Source of the DNA: Marisediminitalea oceani
Lineage (GTDB): Bacteria > Pseudomonadota > Gammaproteobacteria > Enterobacterales > Alteromonadaceae
Length of the DNA stretch: 64,000 nucleotides
NCBI RefSeq assembly: GCF_003731635.1
Contig: NZ_RCUA01000012.1
Span: forward strand, 108,599-172,598
Direction of reading: 5' to 3'
Part shown: piece after piece, positions 26,842 to 36,342 of the stretch
Position numbering within the stretch: the stretch's first letter is position 1
How the letters are laid out: the number at the start of each line of letters is the position of its first letter
Notes under the pieces: generated by a model
Told to the model about the DNA's origin: nothing
Database searches by the model: none
What the model saw: the letters and a program-made list of their open reading frames with translations, nothing else
Made by a program: the position numbers and the translations under genes

Positions 26842-28632
26842 TTAACTGCTTTGCCGTTCCCGCATGAGCATATTTAATTCCTGTTTTTCGTCACTACTAA
26901 GCGCCTGAATTCTTGATTTTGACAACAATTGGTCAATGCGGCTATCGAAATGCCAGTCTAACAGGCGGGCAAAGCAGTCCCGAAATACCCTTTGTGCGTC
27001 GGCCTCATCAATGAAGTGCTCCTGCACGAGTAACCGACCCAGACTCTTTGAATAAGGGTGCTCGCGGAAGTTTTCAACCACTTGTGCAGTTTTAGCCTGC
27101 GGATGGCTGGCACAAAAACTGAACACATCCTGTAAAACATTGAGGCCGGCAATCCCTGAACCGTTGAGAAATTCAGGCTGTACGGAATCACTACACTCTG
27201 CTGCCAGTGACGGATGTTCCAGCAACAATCTAATCATTACACTTATCGGCGACAGGCGGGTTTTATTGATATTGCCGCCGTCATTTTTTTGCTGTCTGGG
27301 GGCCGCTGAACCAGGGCTGGCATTGGCGGCGCGAATATCCCTATCGAGCTTAAAACGGTCGTACTCACCTACGTGTTTGCTGAGTTCTTCACTCAGCATC
27401 AGCTTTTGTTGTTCGCCGGCTACCTGGTCTATCAGTGGCTGGGCGGCTGATTTCAGGGCAATTTTACCTTCCGGGGTACCAACAGAATGCTGCTTAAGTA
27501 AGGCATCAAAGAAAAAGGTCGATAGCGGCGTTGCCCTGGCGACCATTTCCTCAAAGGCTTCCTGACCAATCTGACGTACCATGGTATCAGGGTCTTCGCC
27601 ATCCGGCAGAAACAGGAATTTTAATTGTACGCCATCCTTTAAGGCTGGCAGGGCATTTTCCACCGCGCGCCATGCAGCATCTCTACCAGCCCGGTCGCCA
27701 TCGTAACAACACACAATTTCCTGCGTACCACGCATCAGCATGGTCATATGATCCTGAGTGGTCGCGGTACCGAGTGCAGCGGTGGCATACTGGATGCCAT
27801 ACTGACTTAGCGCTACCACATCCATATAACCCTCAACCACCATGATGCGCTGTAAGTTACGTTGCTGGCGGGTTTGGTAGTAGCCAAACAACTCGTATCC
27901 TTTATGAAAGATACGTGTTTCCGGTGAGTTCAGGTATTTCGGGCCATTGCCTTCCATAATCCGGCCACCAAAGCCACACACCCGGCCACGCTTATCACGA
28001 ATCGGAAACATGATCCGGTCGCGAAAAAAATCATACTGTTTGCCGTTGTCGTTTTGGTTTACCAGTTTAAGATCGAGTAACTGTTTTCTTAACGCGTTGT
28101 CGGTACCAAAGGTTTTGAGTACCGCATCCCAATCCGGCGGCGCGTAACCAATTTCCCATTGCTTAACAATTTCGCCAGACAAACCGCGCTGCTTGAGATA
28201 CTCCACCGCTTTACTGCCCTGGGCATGGTGTTTAAGCTGATGCTGGAAAAAGCGTGTGACCTTTTCCATTAACTGGAAGTCTGACTCGTTCTGCTGCTTC
28301 TCTTTGTTACTGGTAAAACGACCTGAACCTTGCTCCCTTGGCACTTCCAGGCCGTGCATCTTCGCCAGTTCTTCAATAGCTTCAACAAACTCCAGCCGGT
28401 CATAGTCCATCAGAAACGAAATGGCATTGCCATGCTCACCACAGCCAAAGCAGTGATAAAACTGTTTATCCTGGCTTACGGTAAAAGAGGGCGTTTTTTC
28501 GTCGTGGAACGGACAGCAGGCTGAATAGTTTTTCCCCGCTTTTTTGAGCCGGACACGGCTATCAACAATTTCAACGATGTCGGTACGGGCCAACAGGTCG
28601 TCGATAAATTCGCGAGGGATTTTACCTGCCAT
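26842..28632 (-). CDS. dnaG: DNA primase
   Basis: 596 residues. The N-terminal CHC2 zinc finger is intact (CCPFHDEKTPSFTV and YHCFGCGEHGNAI). The RNA-polymerase domain carries RIMFPIRDKRGRVCGFGGRI, the TOPRIM glutamate in VVEGYMDVVAL, and the acidic YDGDRAGRDAAWRAVE. A C-terminal helicase-binding domain follows. The enzyme makes RNA primers for replication. It is between the yqeY-like gene and rpoD, in the conserved macromolecular-synthesis order rpsU-(yqeY)-dnaG-rpoD. Confidence 0.97.
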   Translation of the reverse strand: MAGKIPREFIDDLLARTDIVEIVDSRVRLKKAGKNYSACCPFHDEKTPSFTVSQDKQFYHCFGCGEHGNAISFLMDYDRLEFVEAIEELAKMHGLEVPREQGSGRFTSNKEKQQNESDFQLMEKVTRFFQHQLKHHAQGSKAVEYLKQRGLSGEIVKQWEIGYAPPDWDAVLKTFGTDNALRKQLLDLKLVNQNDNGKQYDFFRDRIMFPIRDKRGRVCGFGGRIMEGNGPKYLNSPETRIFHKGYELFGYYQTRQQRNLQRIMVVEGYMDVVALSQYGIQYATAALGTATTQDHMTMLMRGTQEIVCCYDGDRAGRDAAWRAVENALPALKDGVQLKFLFLPDGEDPDTMVRQIGQEAFEEMVARATPLSTFFFDALLKQHSVGTPEGKIALKSAAQPLIDQVAGEQQKLMLSEELSKHVGEYDRFKLDRDIRAANASPGSAAPRQQKNDGGNINKTRLSPISVMIRLLLEHPSLAAECSDSVQPEFLNGSGIAGLNVLQDVFSFCASHPQAKTAQVVENFREHPYSKSLGRLLVQEHFIDEADAQRVFRDCFARLLDWHFDSRIDQLLSKSRIQALSSDEKQELNMLMRERQSS

Positions 28633-28742
28633 AGATTGTACTACGCTGCCATGAAGTATTGGATTGCGGATACTTTATCAGGATATGTGGTAAGCGCAAC
28701 GATCTGCGCCGCTACCATAAATGCCAGCGTGGGTTGGGTAAT

Positions 28743-29186
28743 TTACCCTAAACGCTGTTTGATTTGGGCGCTCAGTGCGCCCATATCGGCCCGGCCTTGT
28801 ACCTGGGGTTTTAACACACCCATCACCTTACCCATATCTTGCATGCCGCTGGCACCGGTTGAAGTCATAGCTTCATCGATCAGCACGGCAATTTCCTCTT
28901 CTGTAAGAGGCTGGGGCAGGAAAGACTCGAGTTCGACAATCTCTGAGCGCTCAGTTTGCGCCAGGTCTTCACGACCTGCCGAATCGTACTGCGCGGCAGC
29001 ATCCTGGCGTTGTTTAACCATTTTGGTTAACACTGCCAGGATATCAGAATCGCCTAAAGTTACCTGCTCATCGATTTCTTTTTGCTTAATAGCTGCTAAC
29101 GCCATGCGAATAGTGCCAAGACGGACCTTGTTTTTTGCCCGCATTGCATCTTTTTGTGCATTTTTTAAATCGTCAATTAGCGCCAT
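28743..29186 (-). CDS. GatB/YqeY domain protein
   Basis: 147 residues matching the YqeY family, named after the tRNA-binding tail of the GatB amidotransferase subunit. Typical segments are IDDLKNAQKDAMRAKNKVRL, LESFLPQPLTEEEI, and GKVMGVLKPQVQGRADM. The protein is cytoplasmic and possibly tRNA-related, but its function is not established. Its place between rpsU and dnaG is common in Gammaproteobacteria and suggests co-transcription. Confidence 0.93.
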   Translation of the reverse strand: MALIDDLKNAQKDAMRAKNKVRLGTIRMALAAIKQKEIDEQVTLGDSDILAVLTKMVKQRQDAAAQYDSAGREDLAQTERSEIVELESFLPQPLTEEEIAVLIDEAMTSTGASGMQDMGKVMGVLKPQVQGRADMGALSAQIKQRLG

Positions 29187-29259
29187 AAGTTACTCAGTCG
29201 ATAGTTGCTTACAGGTTTTTTGCTGCATGTTATTGCAGCTAAACTGGACTAAAGGTGTA

Positions 29260-29475
29260 TTAGTACAGTTTTACGCGACGTGCGTTTTCGCGAGCCAGCT
29301 TTTTCAGGTGACGCTTTTTAGCAGCTGCTTTCTTGCGCTTACGTTCCCAAGTTGGCTTTTCGAAAAATTCACGACGACGAACTTCTGACAGAACACCGGC
29401 TTTTTCACAAGAACGCTTAAAACGACGCAGTGCTACGTCAAATGGCTCGTTTTCTCTAACTTTAACGATAGGCAT
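29260..29475 (-). CDS. rpsU: 30S ribosomal protein S21
   Basis: 71 residues, the standard length. The sequence is the usual strongly basic S21 ([20 protein letters not shown] near the N-terminus, ending [11 protein letters not shown]). It takes part in translation initiation on the small ribosomal subunit. It is the first gene of the rpsU-yqeY-dnaG-rpoD cluster and has a GAGGTG ribosome-binding site. It is divergent from tsaD. Confidence 0.98.
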   Translation of the reverse strand: MPIVKVRENEPFDVALRRFKRSCEKAGVLSEVRRREFFEKPTWERKRKKAAAKKRHLKKLARENARRVKLY

Positions 29476-29725
29476 TAAAAATTCACCTCAAAACTTAACA
29501 GGATGTCCGGGTTAAAATAGGTACTTTTAAACCACCCGGGTTAAAAATGGTGCGAAATTCTAATCATTCACGCCCAGGATGTAAAGTCTTAGTGTTAAAA
29601 AAATAGCCAAAACGCCCCATATAATACACCCAATGCACCGTAGTGGCCTGAATTCACCAATTCGGTTAAACTTCGCTGCCAGTCACCCCTGCTAAATCTG
29701 ATCAACTAAAGGCAAACAGAACACT

Positions 29726-30742
29726 ATGCGCGTATTAGGTATTGAGACATCCTGTGATGAAACCGGTATTGCTGTTTATGACGACGAACAGGGGCTTCTG
29801 TCGCATACCTTATATAGTCAGGTTAAGTTGCACGCCGATTACGGTGGCGTAGTTCCCGAGCTGGCATCCCGAGACCATGTGCGCAAAATCGTCCCGCTGA
29901 TTCAAAAAGCGTTGAGCGATGCAGGTTCCTCTTCTGATGATATCGATGGTATTGCCTATACCCGCGGGCCCGGCCTGGTTGGCGCATTACTGGTGGGCGC
30001 CTCAGTAGGACGTTCGTTAGCCTATGCCTGGAATGTGCCGACCATTGGCGTGCATCATATGGAAGGGCATTTGTTAGCCCCCATGCTGGAAGATAACCCG
30101 CCGCCGTTTCCTTTCGTTGCGCTGCTGGTGTCTGGCGGTCATTCCATGCTGGTGCGCGTAGATGGTATCGGCAGTTATGAATTACTCGGTGAGTCTATCG
30201 ACGACGCCGCCGGTGAAGCCTTTGATAAAACGGCCAAGCTGCTGGGGTTGGATTATCCGGGTGGGCCGCTGCTGGCAAAGTTGGCCGATCAGGGTGAAGG
30301 CGGCCACTACAGTTTTCCGCGCCCGATGACCGACCGCCCTGGTCTGGACTTTAGCTTCAGTGGCCTTAAAACCTTTGCTGCCAATACTATTCGCGACGCC
30401 GACGGCAGTGATCAAACCAAGGCCAATATTGCCTTTGCTTTTCAGGAAGCGGTAATCGATACCCTGATTATTAAGTGTAAAAGGGCACTTAAACAAACCG
30501 GACTGAAACGATTGGTGATAGCCGGGGGCGTGAGTGCCAACACTTCGCTACGTACTGCCATGACCAAATTAATGCAGGATATCAACGGCGAAGTGTATTA
30601 CCCGGGCTTAAGTTTTTGTACCGATAATGGCGCAATGATAGCGTATGCAGGCTTGCAGCGACTCAAAGCAGGTGAAACCACTCCTCTGTCAGAATCGGTA
30701 GTTCCTCGCTGGCCGCTTGATTCGTTAACACCAGTGTCATAA
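29726..30742 (+). CDS. tsaD: tRNA N6-adenosine threonylcarbamoyltransferase
   Basis: 338 residues. TsaD joins the threonylcarbamoyl group to A37 of ANN-decoding tRNAs as part of the TsaBDE complex. The opening [19 protein letters not shown], the metal-binding [10 protein letters not shown] with His111 and His115 at the same numbers as in E. coli TsaD, and the ASKHA nucleotide-binding [22 protein letters not shown] and [13 protein letters not shown] are all present. It is divergent from rpsU, the usual neighbour in Gammaproteobacteria. Confidence 0.98.
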   Translation: MRVLGIETSCDETGIAVYDDEQGLLSHTLYSQVKLHADYGGVVPELASRDHVRKIVPLIQKALSDAGSSSDDIDGIAYTRGPGLVGALLVGASVGRSLAYAWNVPTIGVHHMEGHLLAPMLEDNPPPFPFVALLVSGGHSMLVRVDGIGSYELLGESIDDAAGEAFDKTAKLLGLDYPGGPLLAKLADQGEGGHYSFPRPMTDRPGLDFSFSGLKTFAANTIRDADGSDQTKANIAFAFQEAVIDTLIIKCKRALKQTGLKRLVIAGGVSANTSLRTAMTKLMQDINGEVYYPGLSFCTDNGAMIAYAGLQRLKAGETTPLSESVVPRWPLDSLTPVS

Positions 30743-30786
30743 AAAAGGTGTTATCTTATGCTTTTTAATTGATATCAAAGCCTTTT

Positions 30787-32001
30787 ATGACATTTTTTAG
30801 CTGGCGCAGTCTACTTGGCTGTCTGATCTTCGTAAGCCTGAATGTACATGCTGAACGCCCGGAACAGCATGTGGTATTAATCTCAATCGATGGCTTCCGC
30901 CACGACTATATCGAAAAGCATCAGGCCCGGGCGATGGCCAGTATTGCCGCTCGCGGTGTGCGAGCTGAAAGCATGCAGCCGGTGTATCCAGCCAATACTT
31001 TTCCTAATCATATTTCACTGCTGACTGGCCTGTTGCCGGTTAATCACGGTATTGTGAATAACCGTTTTTACGATAAAAGCCGTCATGCTTACTACTCCAT
31101 GGGGGAAGCGTATAAAGACAGCACCTGGATCACGGCGATGCCGTTCTGGAATCTGGTGGAAACTCATGGTTACCCTGCAGCCACTTACTTCTGGCCGGAG
31201 TCAGACGCACGGATTGGCGGGCAGCTACCCTCTTATCATTTTCACTATTCTAAATATTCAGATTATCAGCAGCGTGTTGATCAGATTATTGAATGGCTGA
31301 GCTATCCGGATGCCAGCCGACCGGTGTTTATCGCCGGCTATTTCTCGTTAATTGATACCGTAGGGCACGATTATGGCCCGGATGCACCGCAGACTTTTGC
31401 AGCGGTACAAAAAATTGATGCGCTGATTGGCCAGTTGTATGAACGTATTCAGGCCTTGCCAATTAAGGTCAACCTGATCCTGGTGTCTGATCACGGCATG
31501 AACGCAGTAGATACCAGCCGGATAATTTATCAGGACGAGCTGAATATCAGCGATGACTTTCTGGTGCTCAACGAAGGCGAACAAATACTGTTGTACGCCA
31601 AAGACGGCGTTAGCGAGGCGGCCGTTAAAGCGCAGGAAGAGGCGTTGCGCGCATTGGCGTTACCCGGTGTAAAAGTGTTTGATGAGCATCAACGAAAGCA
31701 TTATCACATGCCGCGTAATCCGCGTACCGGTGATATCATTATTACCATTGATGCGCCGGCCCGTTTTGCCAGAAATAAAGACAGTCGTATCGGCCCCGGC
31801 GGTCATGGCTATTTGCCTGAACATCCGGATATGGGCGCCACTTTTGTTGCTGCAGGTCCTGCTTTCAAACAGGGTGCACGACTGCCGCGCTTCAGCAATC
31901 TGGAAGTATACCCGGCTTTGGCTAAAGTGCTGGGGCTTGAGTTGCTCCGTCCCATCGACGGCAAACTGGATGTGCTCAATCAGGCGCTGGCGGAACAATA
32001 A
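30787..32001 (+). CDS. Secreted nucleotide pyrophosphatase/phosphodiesterase (alkaline phosphatase superfamily)
   Basis: About 404 residues from ATG 30787 (TTG 30769 is an alternative). A signal peptide ends near LNVHAERPEQH. Metal-site and nucleophile motifs of the NPP family are visible: VLISIDGFRHDYI (Asp), YPANTFPNHISLLTG with the nucleophilic Thr, DTVGHDYGP (Asp and His), LVSDHGMNAV (Asp-His), and GGHGYLPEHPDM (His). Such enzymes cleave phosphodiester or pyrophosphate bonds of nucleotides in the periplasm. It might feed the phosphate economy, but I see no Pho box in front of it. The AhpD-like gene follows 16 bp later. Confidence 0.88.
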   Translation: MTFFSWRSLLGCLIFVSLNVHAERPEQHVVLISIDGFRHDYIEKHQARAMASIAARGVRAESMQPVYPANTFPNHISLLTGLLPVNHGIVNNRFYDKSRHAYYSMGEAYKDSTWITAMPFWNLVETHGYPAATYFWPESDARIGGQLPSYHFHYSKYSDYQQRVDQIIEWLSYPDASRPVFIAGYFSLIDTVGHDYGPDAPQTFAAVQKIDALIGQLYERIQALPIKVNLILVSDHGMNAVDTSRIIYQDELNISDDFLVLNEGEQILLYAKDGVSEAAVKAQEEALRALALPGVKVFDEHQRKHYHMPRNPRTGDIIITIDAPARFARNKDSRIGPGGHGYLPEHPDMGATFVAAGPAFKQGARLPRFSNLEVYPALAKVLGLELLRPIDGKLDVLNQALAEQ

Positions 32002-32017
32002 CCAAGAGGTCTTGATA

Positions 32018-32368
32018 ATGAGTAAGTCTTACCCTGAAATTACCCAACGTATTTCCAGTAATTTAAAAGCGTTACGCAGTGACATCAGCGATACCATGCA
32101 GGGATTCTCTGCTATGGCGCAAGCCGCTACCAAAGACGGCGTGCTGGACAAGAAGACCAAAGAACTCATCGCCCTGGCAATTGGCGTATCTACCCGCTGT
32201 GACGGCTGCATCGGCTTTCACGTTAAAGCGCTGGTAGAACTTGGCGCAACCAAACAGGAAATTGAGGAAACGCTGGGCATGGCGGTTTATATGGGCGGTG
32301 GCCCGTCACTGATGTATGCCGCAGATGCCATGCTGGCTTATGAACAGTTCAGTGAAGCCAGCGCTTAA
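32018..32368 (+). CDS. Carboxymuconolactone decarboxylase/AhpD-like protein
   Basis: 116 residues from ATG 32018, with an AAGAGGT ribosome-binding site; the frame is open further upstream but that part is a shadow of the phosphodiesterase gene. The CxxC motif of AhpD-like proteins is visible (RCDGCIGFHVK, Cys61 and Cys64 with the nearby His). The segments ELIALAIGVST and EEIEETLGMAVYMGGGPSLMY-like helices fit the family. Members act as peroxidase partners or decarboxylases; the exact role is open. Confidence 0.85.
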   Translation: MSKSYPEITQRISSNLKALRSDISDTMQGFSAMAQAATKDGVLDKKTKELIALAIGVSTRCDGCIGFHVKALVELGATKQEIEETLGMAVYMGGGPSLMYAADAMLAYEQFSEASA

Positions 32369-32391
32369 TCACTCTTGCCGGTTGCACCGGC

Positions 32392-33216
32392 TTGCATAGC
32401 CTGTCGATAGGGCCGGTGGGCCTGGCCATTGATTATGTGCTGGTGTGGGGAGCTTTGTTCCTTGCGCTTATCTGGCTTCGTCTGGTAGTAAAAGAAAAGC
32501 CACTACGCGCGCAGGTGGAAAACACCCTGTTCAGTGTTTTTGTGGCGGCACTCCTGGGCGCCAGAGCCGGATTTATCTGGCGTATGTGGCCCCAGTATCA
32601 ATCTGACTGGCTGGCCATGCTGGATATTCGCGATGGCGGCTTTGTGCCCCAGGCCGGGTTGATAGCCGGGGCACTGGTGCTGATATGGCGCGTTCATAAA
32701 CTGCCCGTTACCCGCAATGCCTCAGTGAAAGTTGTTCTGCTTACCGCCGCTTGTATGCTGCCGGTTTATATTGGGATTAACTGGGTAAATCGCAGCGCGA
32801 CCATGCCGTTACCTGTGGTGCAGAATAATGCTCTTCAAACGGTAGACTTTGCAGCCTTTACGGATAAGCCCATAGTACTGAATGTGTGGGCTACCTGGTG
32901 CCCGCCATGTCGCCGCGAAATGCCAGTGCTTGAGCAGGCCCAGCAAAACTACCCTAACTTGCATTTTATTTTTTTAAATCAGGGCGAGTCGGCCGCCGAA
33001 GTTAATGAATTTCTTAGCAGCCAGGGCCTTAAACTCGAAAATGTCTTGCTTGATTCCAGCGGAGCGGTAAGTGAAGCTTTCGGCGTGGCTGTATTGCCCA
33101 CCACGCTGTTTTACTCTCCACAAGGTAAGTTGCTGTATCGTCATGTCGGCGGTGTCTCAACAGCAAGCCTTGATTACGCGTTGCAACAGATTACGCAAAG
33201 CACGCCTGAAGAGTAA
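32392..33216 (+). CDS. Lgt-like membrane domain fused to TlpA-type thioredoxin
   Basis: 274 residues. The first ~135 contain four hydrophobic helices with an Lgt-like opening (LSIGPVGLAIDYVLVW), a GARAGFIWRMW motif recalling the Lgt RAG-x-W region, and GFVPQAGLIAGALVL. The rest is a TlpA/ResA-type thioredoxin fold facing the periplasm, with the redox motif WATWCPPCRREMP (Cys170-Cys173) and a cis-Pro loop (VAVLPTTLFY). A role in periplasmic thiol reduction is likely. Whether the Lgt-like part keeps any catalysis is doubtful, as most of the Lgt signature is missing. TTG 32392 is the best start. The gene ends 3 bp from convergent plsY. Confidence 0.82.
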   Translation: MHSLSIGPVGLAIDYVLVWGALFLALIWLRLVVKEKPLRAQVENTLFSVFVAALLGARAGFIWRMWPQYQSDWLAMLDIRDGGFVPQAGLIAGALVLIWRVHKLPVTRNASVKVVLLTAACMLPVYIGINWVNRSATMPLPVVQNNALQTVDFAAFTDKPIVLNVWATWCPPCRREMPVLEQAQQNYPNLHFIFLNQGESAAEVNEFLSSQGLKLENVLLDSSGAVSEAFGVAVLPTTLFYSPQGKLLYRHVGGVSTASLDYALQQITQSTPEE

Positions 33217-33219
33217 CGA

Positions 33220-33822
33220 CTACTCGTTGGCTTTGCCTTTATCCCAGACTTTACTCTCTTCGCCTTTGAGCAAGCGCTGAATATTTTCTTTGTGCCTGAA
33301 TATGATCAGCACCGACAGCATGGCCACCGGTATGGTGTAAATGGGCTTGATAAACCAGGTAAACACTGGCGCCAGTAACACGGTAACAATAGCGCCCAGT
33401 GAAGAATATCCCCAGATAAACACCACAACCGCCCAGCTGGCAATCAGCGAACCGGCCAGCGCTGGTCCAATTGGCAACATAGCGCCAAATGCCGTAGCGA
33501 CGCCTTTACCGCCGGCAAAATTAAAATAGAGCGGGAAGATATGACCAAGACAAGCAGCAATGGCAATAAAACCCAGGGCCACCGGGGCAAGCCCCATAAA
33601 ATAGGCCGAATACACCGGAATGGTACCTTTTAATACGTCGATAACCAGCACCAGCAAAGCCGGAACACGGCCACCGAGGCGGTAAACATTGGTGGCACCG
33701 GGGTTGCCAGAGCCATGTCGGCGCGGATCGGGTAATCGAAAAGCACGGCTGACCAATACTGCACTGCTAACAGAGCCTATCAGGTAGGCAACGCCAATCA
33801 TTAACAGACTGAGTGCAATCAA
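33220..33822 (-). CDS. plsY: Glycerol-3-phosphate acyltransferase PlsY
   Basis: About 200 residues with five transmembrane helices. PlsY moves an acyl group from acyl-phosphate to glycerol-3-phosphate, the first step of phospholipid synthesis. Its three conserved motifs are seen: [31 protein letters not shown] and [22 protein letters not shown] 33822 is chosen because GGAG lies 7 nt upstream and the start aligns with E. coli PlsY; GTG 33858 would add 12 residues without support. It is divergent from folB, a common arrangement in this group. Confidence 0.95.
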   Translation of the reverse strand: MIALSLLMIGVAYLIGSVSSAVLVSRAFRLPDPRRHGSGNPGATNVYRLGGRVPALLVLVIDVLKGTIPVYSAYFMGLAPVALGFIAIAACLGHIFPLYFNFAGGKGVATAFGAMLPIGPALAGSLIASWAVVVFIWGYSSLGAIVTVLLAPVFTWFIKPIYTIPVAMLSVLIIFRHKENIQRLLKGEESKVWDKGKANE

Positions 33823-34019
33823 GCCAATGCTCCAACTATGTATGAAAAGTGTGCACACACTACTAGAATATCGCCCGCAAAGCCAGACATTGTGACGCTA
33901 TGTGTGACAGTTATAAAGCGTGCTAAGAGCTGGCCGGACTGGCCATGATTACCGGGATCGCGTAATCTGCAACGCCAATGCTATACTCGCAAAAAATGAG
34001 TTTTAAGGTGCAGCAAACA

Positions 34020-34376
34020 ATGCAGCAAATATTTATCGAAGGGCTGGAAGTGCCCACCCTGATAGGCGTATATGACTGGGAACGCACGCAAAATACGGTA
34101 TTAATCGTCGATTTGTTAATCGATGCCGACCTGAGCGCAGCTATGCAGTCAGACGATGTGGCCCACACTATCGATTATGCAGCGGTTGCAGAAACCGTTA
34201 AGCAGGTGGGTAGCGACTCTTCCTTTGAGTTACTTGAGGCGTTTGCCAATGCCATTATCCGTGCTGTTTGCCAGGCGTTTGAGGTACAAAAACTGGTACT
34301 GACGATTGAAAAACCGGGGATATTACCCGATGCCCGTAAGGTCGGTATCCGTATTACCCACGAGGCAGGCAAATAA
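34020..34376 (+). CDS. folB: Dihydroneopterin aldolase
   Basis: 118 residues from ATG 34020, which matches the E. coli FolB start (QQIFIEGLEVPTLIGVYDWE). An earlier ATG at 33978 would add 14 residues. The substrate-binding GVYDWE and the active-site region FELLEAFANAI, with a C-terminal KPGILPDARKVGI, are present. FolB cleaves dihydroneopterin to 6-hydroxymethyl-dihydropterin in folate synthesis. The stop codon is followed after one base by the folK start, so the two are translated together. Confidence 0.95.
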   Translation: MQQIFIEGLEVPTLIGVYDWERTQNTVLIVDLLIDADLSAAMQSDDVAHTIDYAAVAETVKQVGSDSSFELLEAFANAIIRAVCQAFEVQKLVLTIEKPGILPDARKVGIRITHEAGK

Positions 34377-34377
34377 A

Positions 34378-34884
34378 GTGAGCCTGCATCAGGTTTTTAT
34401 TGGTATTGGCTCAAACATTGAGCGTGAGTTTCATACCCGCGAAGCTTACCGGTTGCTGCACCAGTACTTTGACAACGTGGTGGTATCGCCGGTTTATGAT
34501 TGCCCGGCAGAGGGCTTTGACGGGCCGGGGTTTTACAATTGGGTGGCGCGAGTGGATACCAGCTTATCGCTGGAGGCTATTTATCAGTTATTCAAACAAT
34601 TAGAAGCCGAATACGGCCGAAAAGACTGGTATAAAAAGCACTGTTCACGCACAATGGATTTAGATTTATTGTGCTTCGATCAAATGGTGTGCGATGCACC
34701 GGTGACGCTGCCCAGAGCGGAAATTCTACAGCGCGCGTTTGTACTGCGACCGCTGGCTGATATTGCCCCGGATATGCGCCACCCGGTAGTAGGAAAAACT
34801 TTCTCGCAACTCTGGCAGGCCTTTGATCATAGCAAACAGCCAACCACACCTATCGATTTTACATGGAGTTCACCCCAGGGATGA
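34378..34884 (+). CDS. folK: 6-hydroxymethyl-dihydropterin pyrophosphokinase
   Basis: 168 residues from GTG 34378, one base after the folB stop. The opening [12 protein letters not shown], the pterin pocket, and the metal-binding [11 protein letters not shown] with two Asp residues identify HPPK. It transfers pyrophosphate from ATP to the product of FolB. The order folB-folK places consecutive pathway steps together. The stop overlaps the uppP ATG (ATGA). Confidence 0.95.
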   Translation: MSLHQVFIGIGSNIEREFHTREAYRLLHQYFDNVVVSPVYDCPAEGFDGPGFYNWVARVDTSLSLEAIYQLFKQLEAEYGRKDWYKKHCSRTMDLDLLCFDQMVCDAPVTLPRAEILQRAFVLRPLADIAPDMRHPVVGKTFSQLWQAFDHSKQPTTPIDFTWSSPQG

Positions 34885-35681
34885 CGCTTTTCGAAATTAT
34901 TGTTCTGGCCATTATCCAGGGCCTTACCGAATTTTTGCCTATCAGTAGTTCTGCCCATTTGATTTTACCTGCCGAAGTGCTCGGCTGGCGTAATCAGGGC
35001 CTGGCATTTGATGTAGCTGTACATGTGGGCAGTTTACTGGCGGTAATGATTTACTTCCGTAATGACATCCTGCAAATGACAGGGGCCTTTTTTAAGCACG
35101 GGTTCAGCAAACAACAAACCACCGACAGCAAGCTTGCGTGGTTTGTAGTCATCGGCACTATTCCGGCGGTGATAGCAGGCTTTTTATTGAAAGACCTGAT
35201 CGAAACCCATGCGCGTAGCGCTGCTGTAATTGCTACTACAACAATCCTGTTTGGCTTACTACTGTGGTACGCCGATGTAAAAGCTAAGCATGTGCAGAAG
35301 TTGGAACAACTGACACTACGTCAGACCATTACCATTGGCCTGGCCCAAATGCTGGCGTTAATTCCGGGTACATCCCGTTCTGGTATTACCATGACAGCGG
35401 GTTTAATGTTGGGCCTAAACCGCGAAAGTTCGGCACGCTTTTCGTTTTTACTGTCTATTCCGGTGATCCTCGGTGCCGGTTTATTAGCAGTAAAAGACCT
35501 GCTCGAAGCTAATGAAGCAGTGGATTGGTCGGCGTTACTATATGGTGCAGGCTTTTCCTTTGTTAGTGCCTATCTGTGTATCTTTTTGTTCCTGAGCTGG
35601 ATAAGCCGCATCGGTATGTTACCGTTTGTGATATACCGCTTACTGCTTGGCGCCGTGCTGATTGCCTTTATATTCTGGTAA
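34881..35681 (+). CDS. uppP: Undecaprenyl-diphosphatase (BacA family)
   Basis: 266 residues from ATG 34881, which overlaps the folK stop as ATGA; ATG 34863 lacks a ribosome-binding site. The family motifs are present: [19 protein letters not shown] with the catalytic Glu and Ser residues, and [18 protein letters not shown] with the catalytic Arg. About eight transmembrane helices are predicted. The enzyme recycles undecaprenyl diphosphate for cell-wall synthesis and gives bacitracin resistance. Confidence 0.95.
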   Translation: MTLFEIIVLAIIQGLTEFLPISSSAHLILPAEVLGWRNQGLAFDVAVHVGSLLAVMIYFRNDILQMTGAFFKHGFSKQQTTDSKLAWFVVIGTIPAVIAGFLLKDLIETHARSAAVIATTTILFGLLLWYADVKAKHVQKLEQLTLRQTITIGLAQMLALIPGTSRSGITMTAGLMLGLNRESSARFSFLLSIPVILGAGLLAVKDLLEANEAVDWSALLYGAGFSFVSAYLCIFLFLSWISRIGMLPFVIYRLLLGAVLIAFIFW

Positions 35682-35710
35682 GCCCTGTATCGATTTGATG
35701 GAGATAACAA

Positions 35711-36079
35711 ATGGCTGAAACTATTTTTGATAAGATTATTGATAAGTCTATCCCGGCAGATATTCTGTACGAGGACGACAAGGCGTTAGCCTTCAAAGAT
35801 ATCAATCCGCAGGCACCGATTCATTTTCTGGTCATTCCTAAAAAGCAGATTGCCACCATTAATGACATCAGCGAAGAAGATGAAGCGGTGGTTGGCCATC
35901 TCTACACAGTAGCAGCCAAACTGGCTCATGAGATGGGCTTTGCCGAGGAGGGTTACCGCGCGGTAATGAACTGTAATGAGTTTGGTGGCCAAACCGTTTA
36001 TCACATCCATTTACATGTTCTGGCCGGGAAAATGATGGGCTGGCCTCCATACACAGATAAACCCAAGCATTTGGAGTAA
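35711..36079 (+). CDS. hinT: HIT family purine nucleoside phosphoramidase HinT
   Basis: 122 residues. The histidine triad is VYHIHLHVLAG, and the IFDKIIDKSIPADILYEDD opening matches HinT. The enzyme hydrolyses AMP-lysine-like phosphoramidates. A GGAGA ribosome-binding site precedes the ATG. It follows uppP by 29 bp and its stop codon lies in the arm of a strong terminator. Confidence 0.96.
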   Translation: MAETIFDKIIDKSIPADILYEDDKALAFKDINPQAPIHFLVIPKKQIATINDISEEDEAVVGHLYTVAAKLAHEMGFAEEGYRAVMNCNEFGGQTVYHIHLHVLAGKMMGWPPYTDKPKHLE

Positions 36080-36101
36080 CAAAAAGCTAAAGCTTTTTGT
36101 T
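36078..36101 (+). terminator. hinT terminator
   Basis: Perfect 11-bp inverted repeat AACAAAAAGCT/AGCTTTTTGTT with a 2-nt centre; the T-run lies in the second arm. It starts inside the hinT stop codon. Confidence 0.75.
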
Positions 36102-36253
36102 ATCCCGGAAGCGTCAAAGGCGCTATCCGGGATCTCCTGAGAAGGCTGACTAACCTAAACAGTATCGCTTTTTTTCTTCCGGAAGCGCCAAAGGCGCTAT
36201 CCGCTTTATATCTTGTCATCCCGGAAAGGACGCAGTACTTATCCGGGATCTCC
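36099..36253. repeat. Three palindromic dispersed repeats
   Basis: Three ~30-40-bp elements of one family lie at 36099-36138, 36176-36204 and 36214-36253. Typical members start TGTCATCCCGGAA and end TCCGGGATCTCC; the ATCCCGGA/TCCGGGAT arms form a stem while the middle varies. The second copy lacks the outer borders. The same family makes up type A of the repeat at 13755-14310. Confidence 0.88.
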
Positions 36254-36342
36254 TTGACTGATATTGTGGACTAAAAAATACTGCTCTCTGCTTAACTACA
36301 GAATGTAGGCACTTCCACCACCATTCATTTCTCCACATTTTG

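Noticed and set aside
28636..29388. Plus-strand open frame of 250 codons
   Set aside because: Antisense to the yqeY-like gene and most of rpsU; its composition (many Ser, Cys, Arg) is that of a shadow frame.
31679..32017. Longer N-terminus for the AhpD-like protein
   Set aside because: The upstream part of the frame is a shadow of the phosphodiesterase gene; a good ribosome-binding site lies before ATG 32018.
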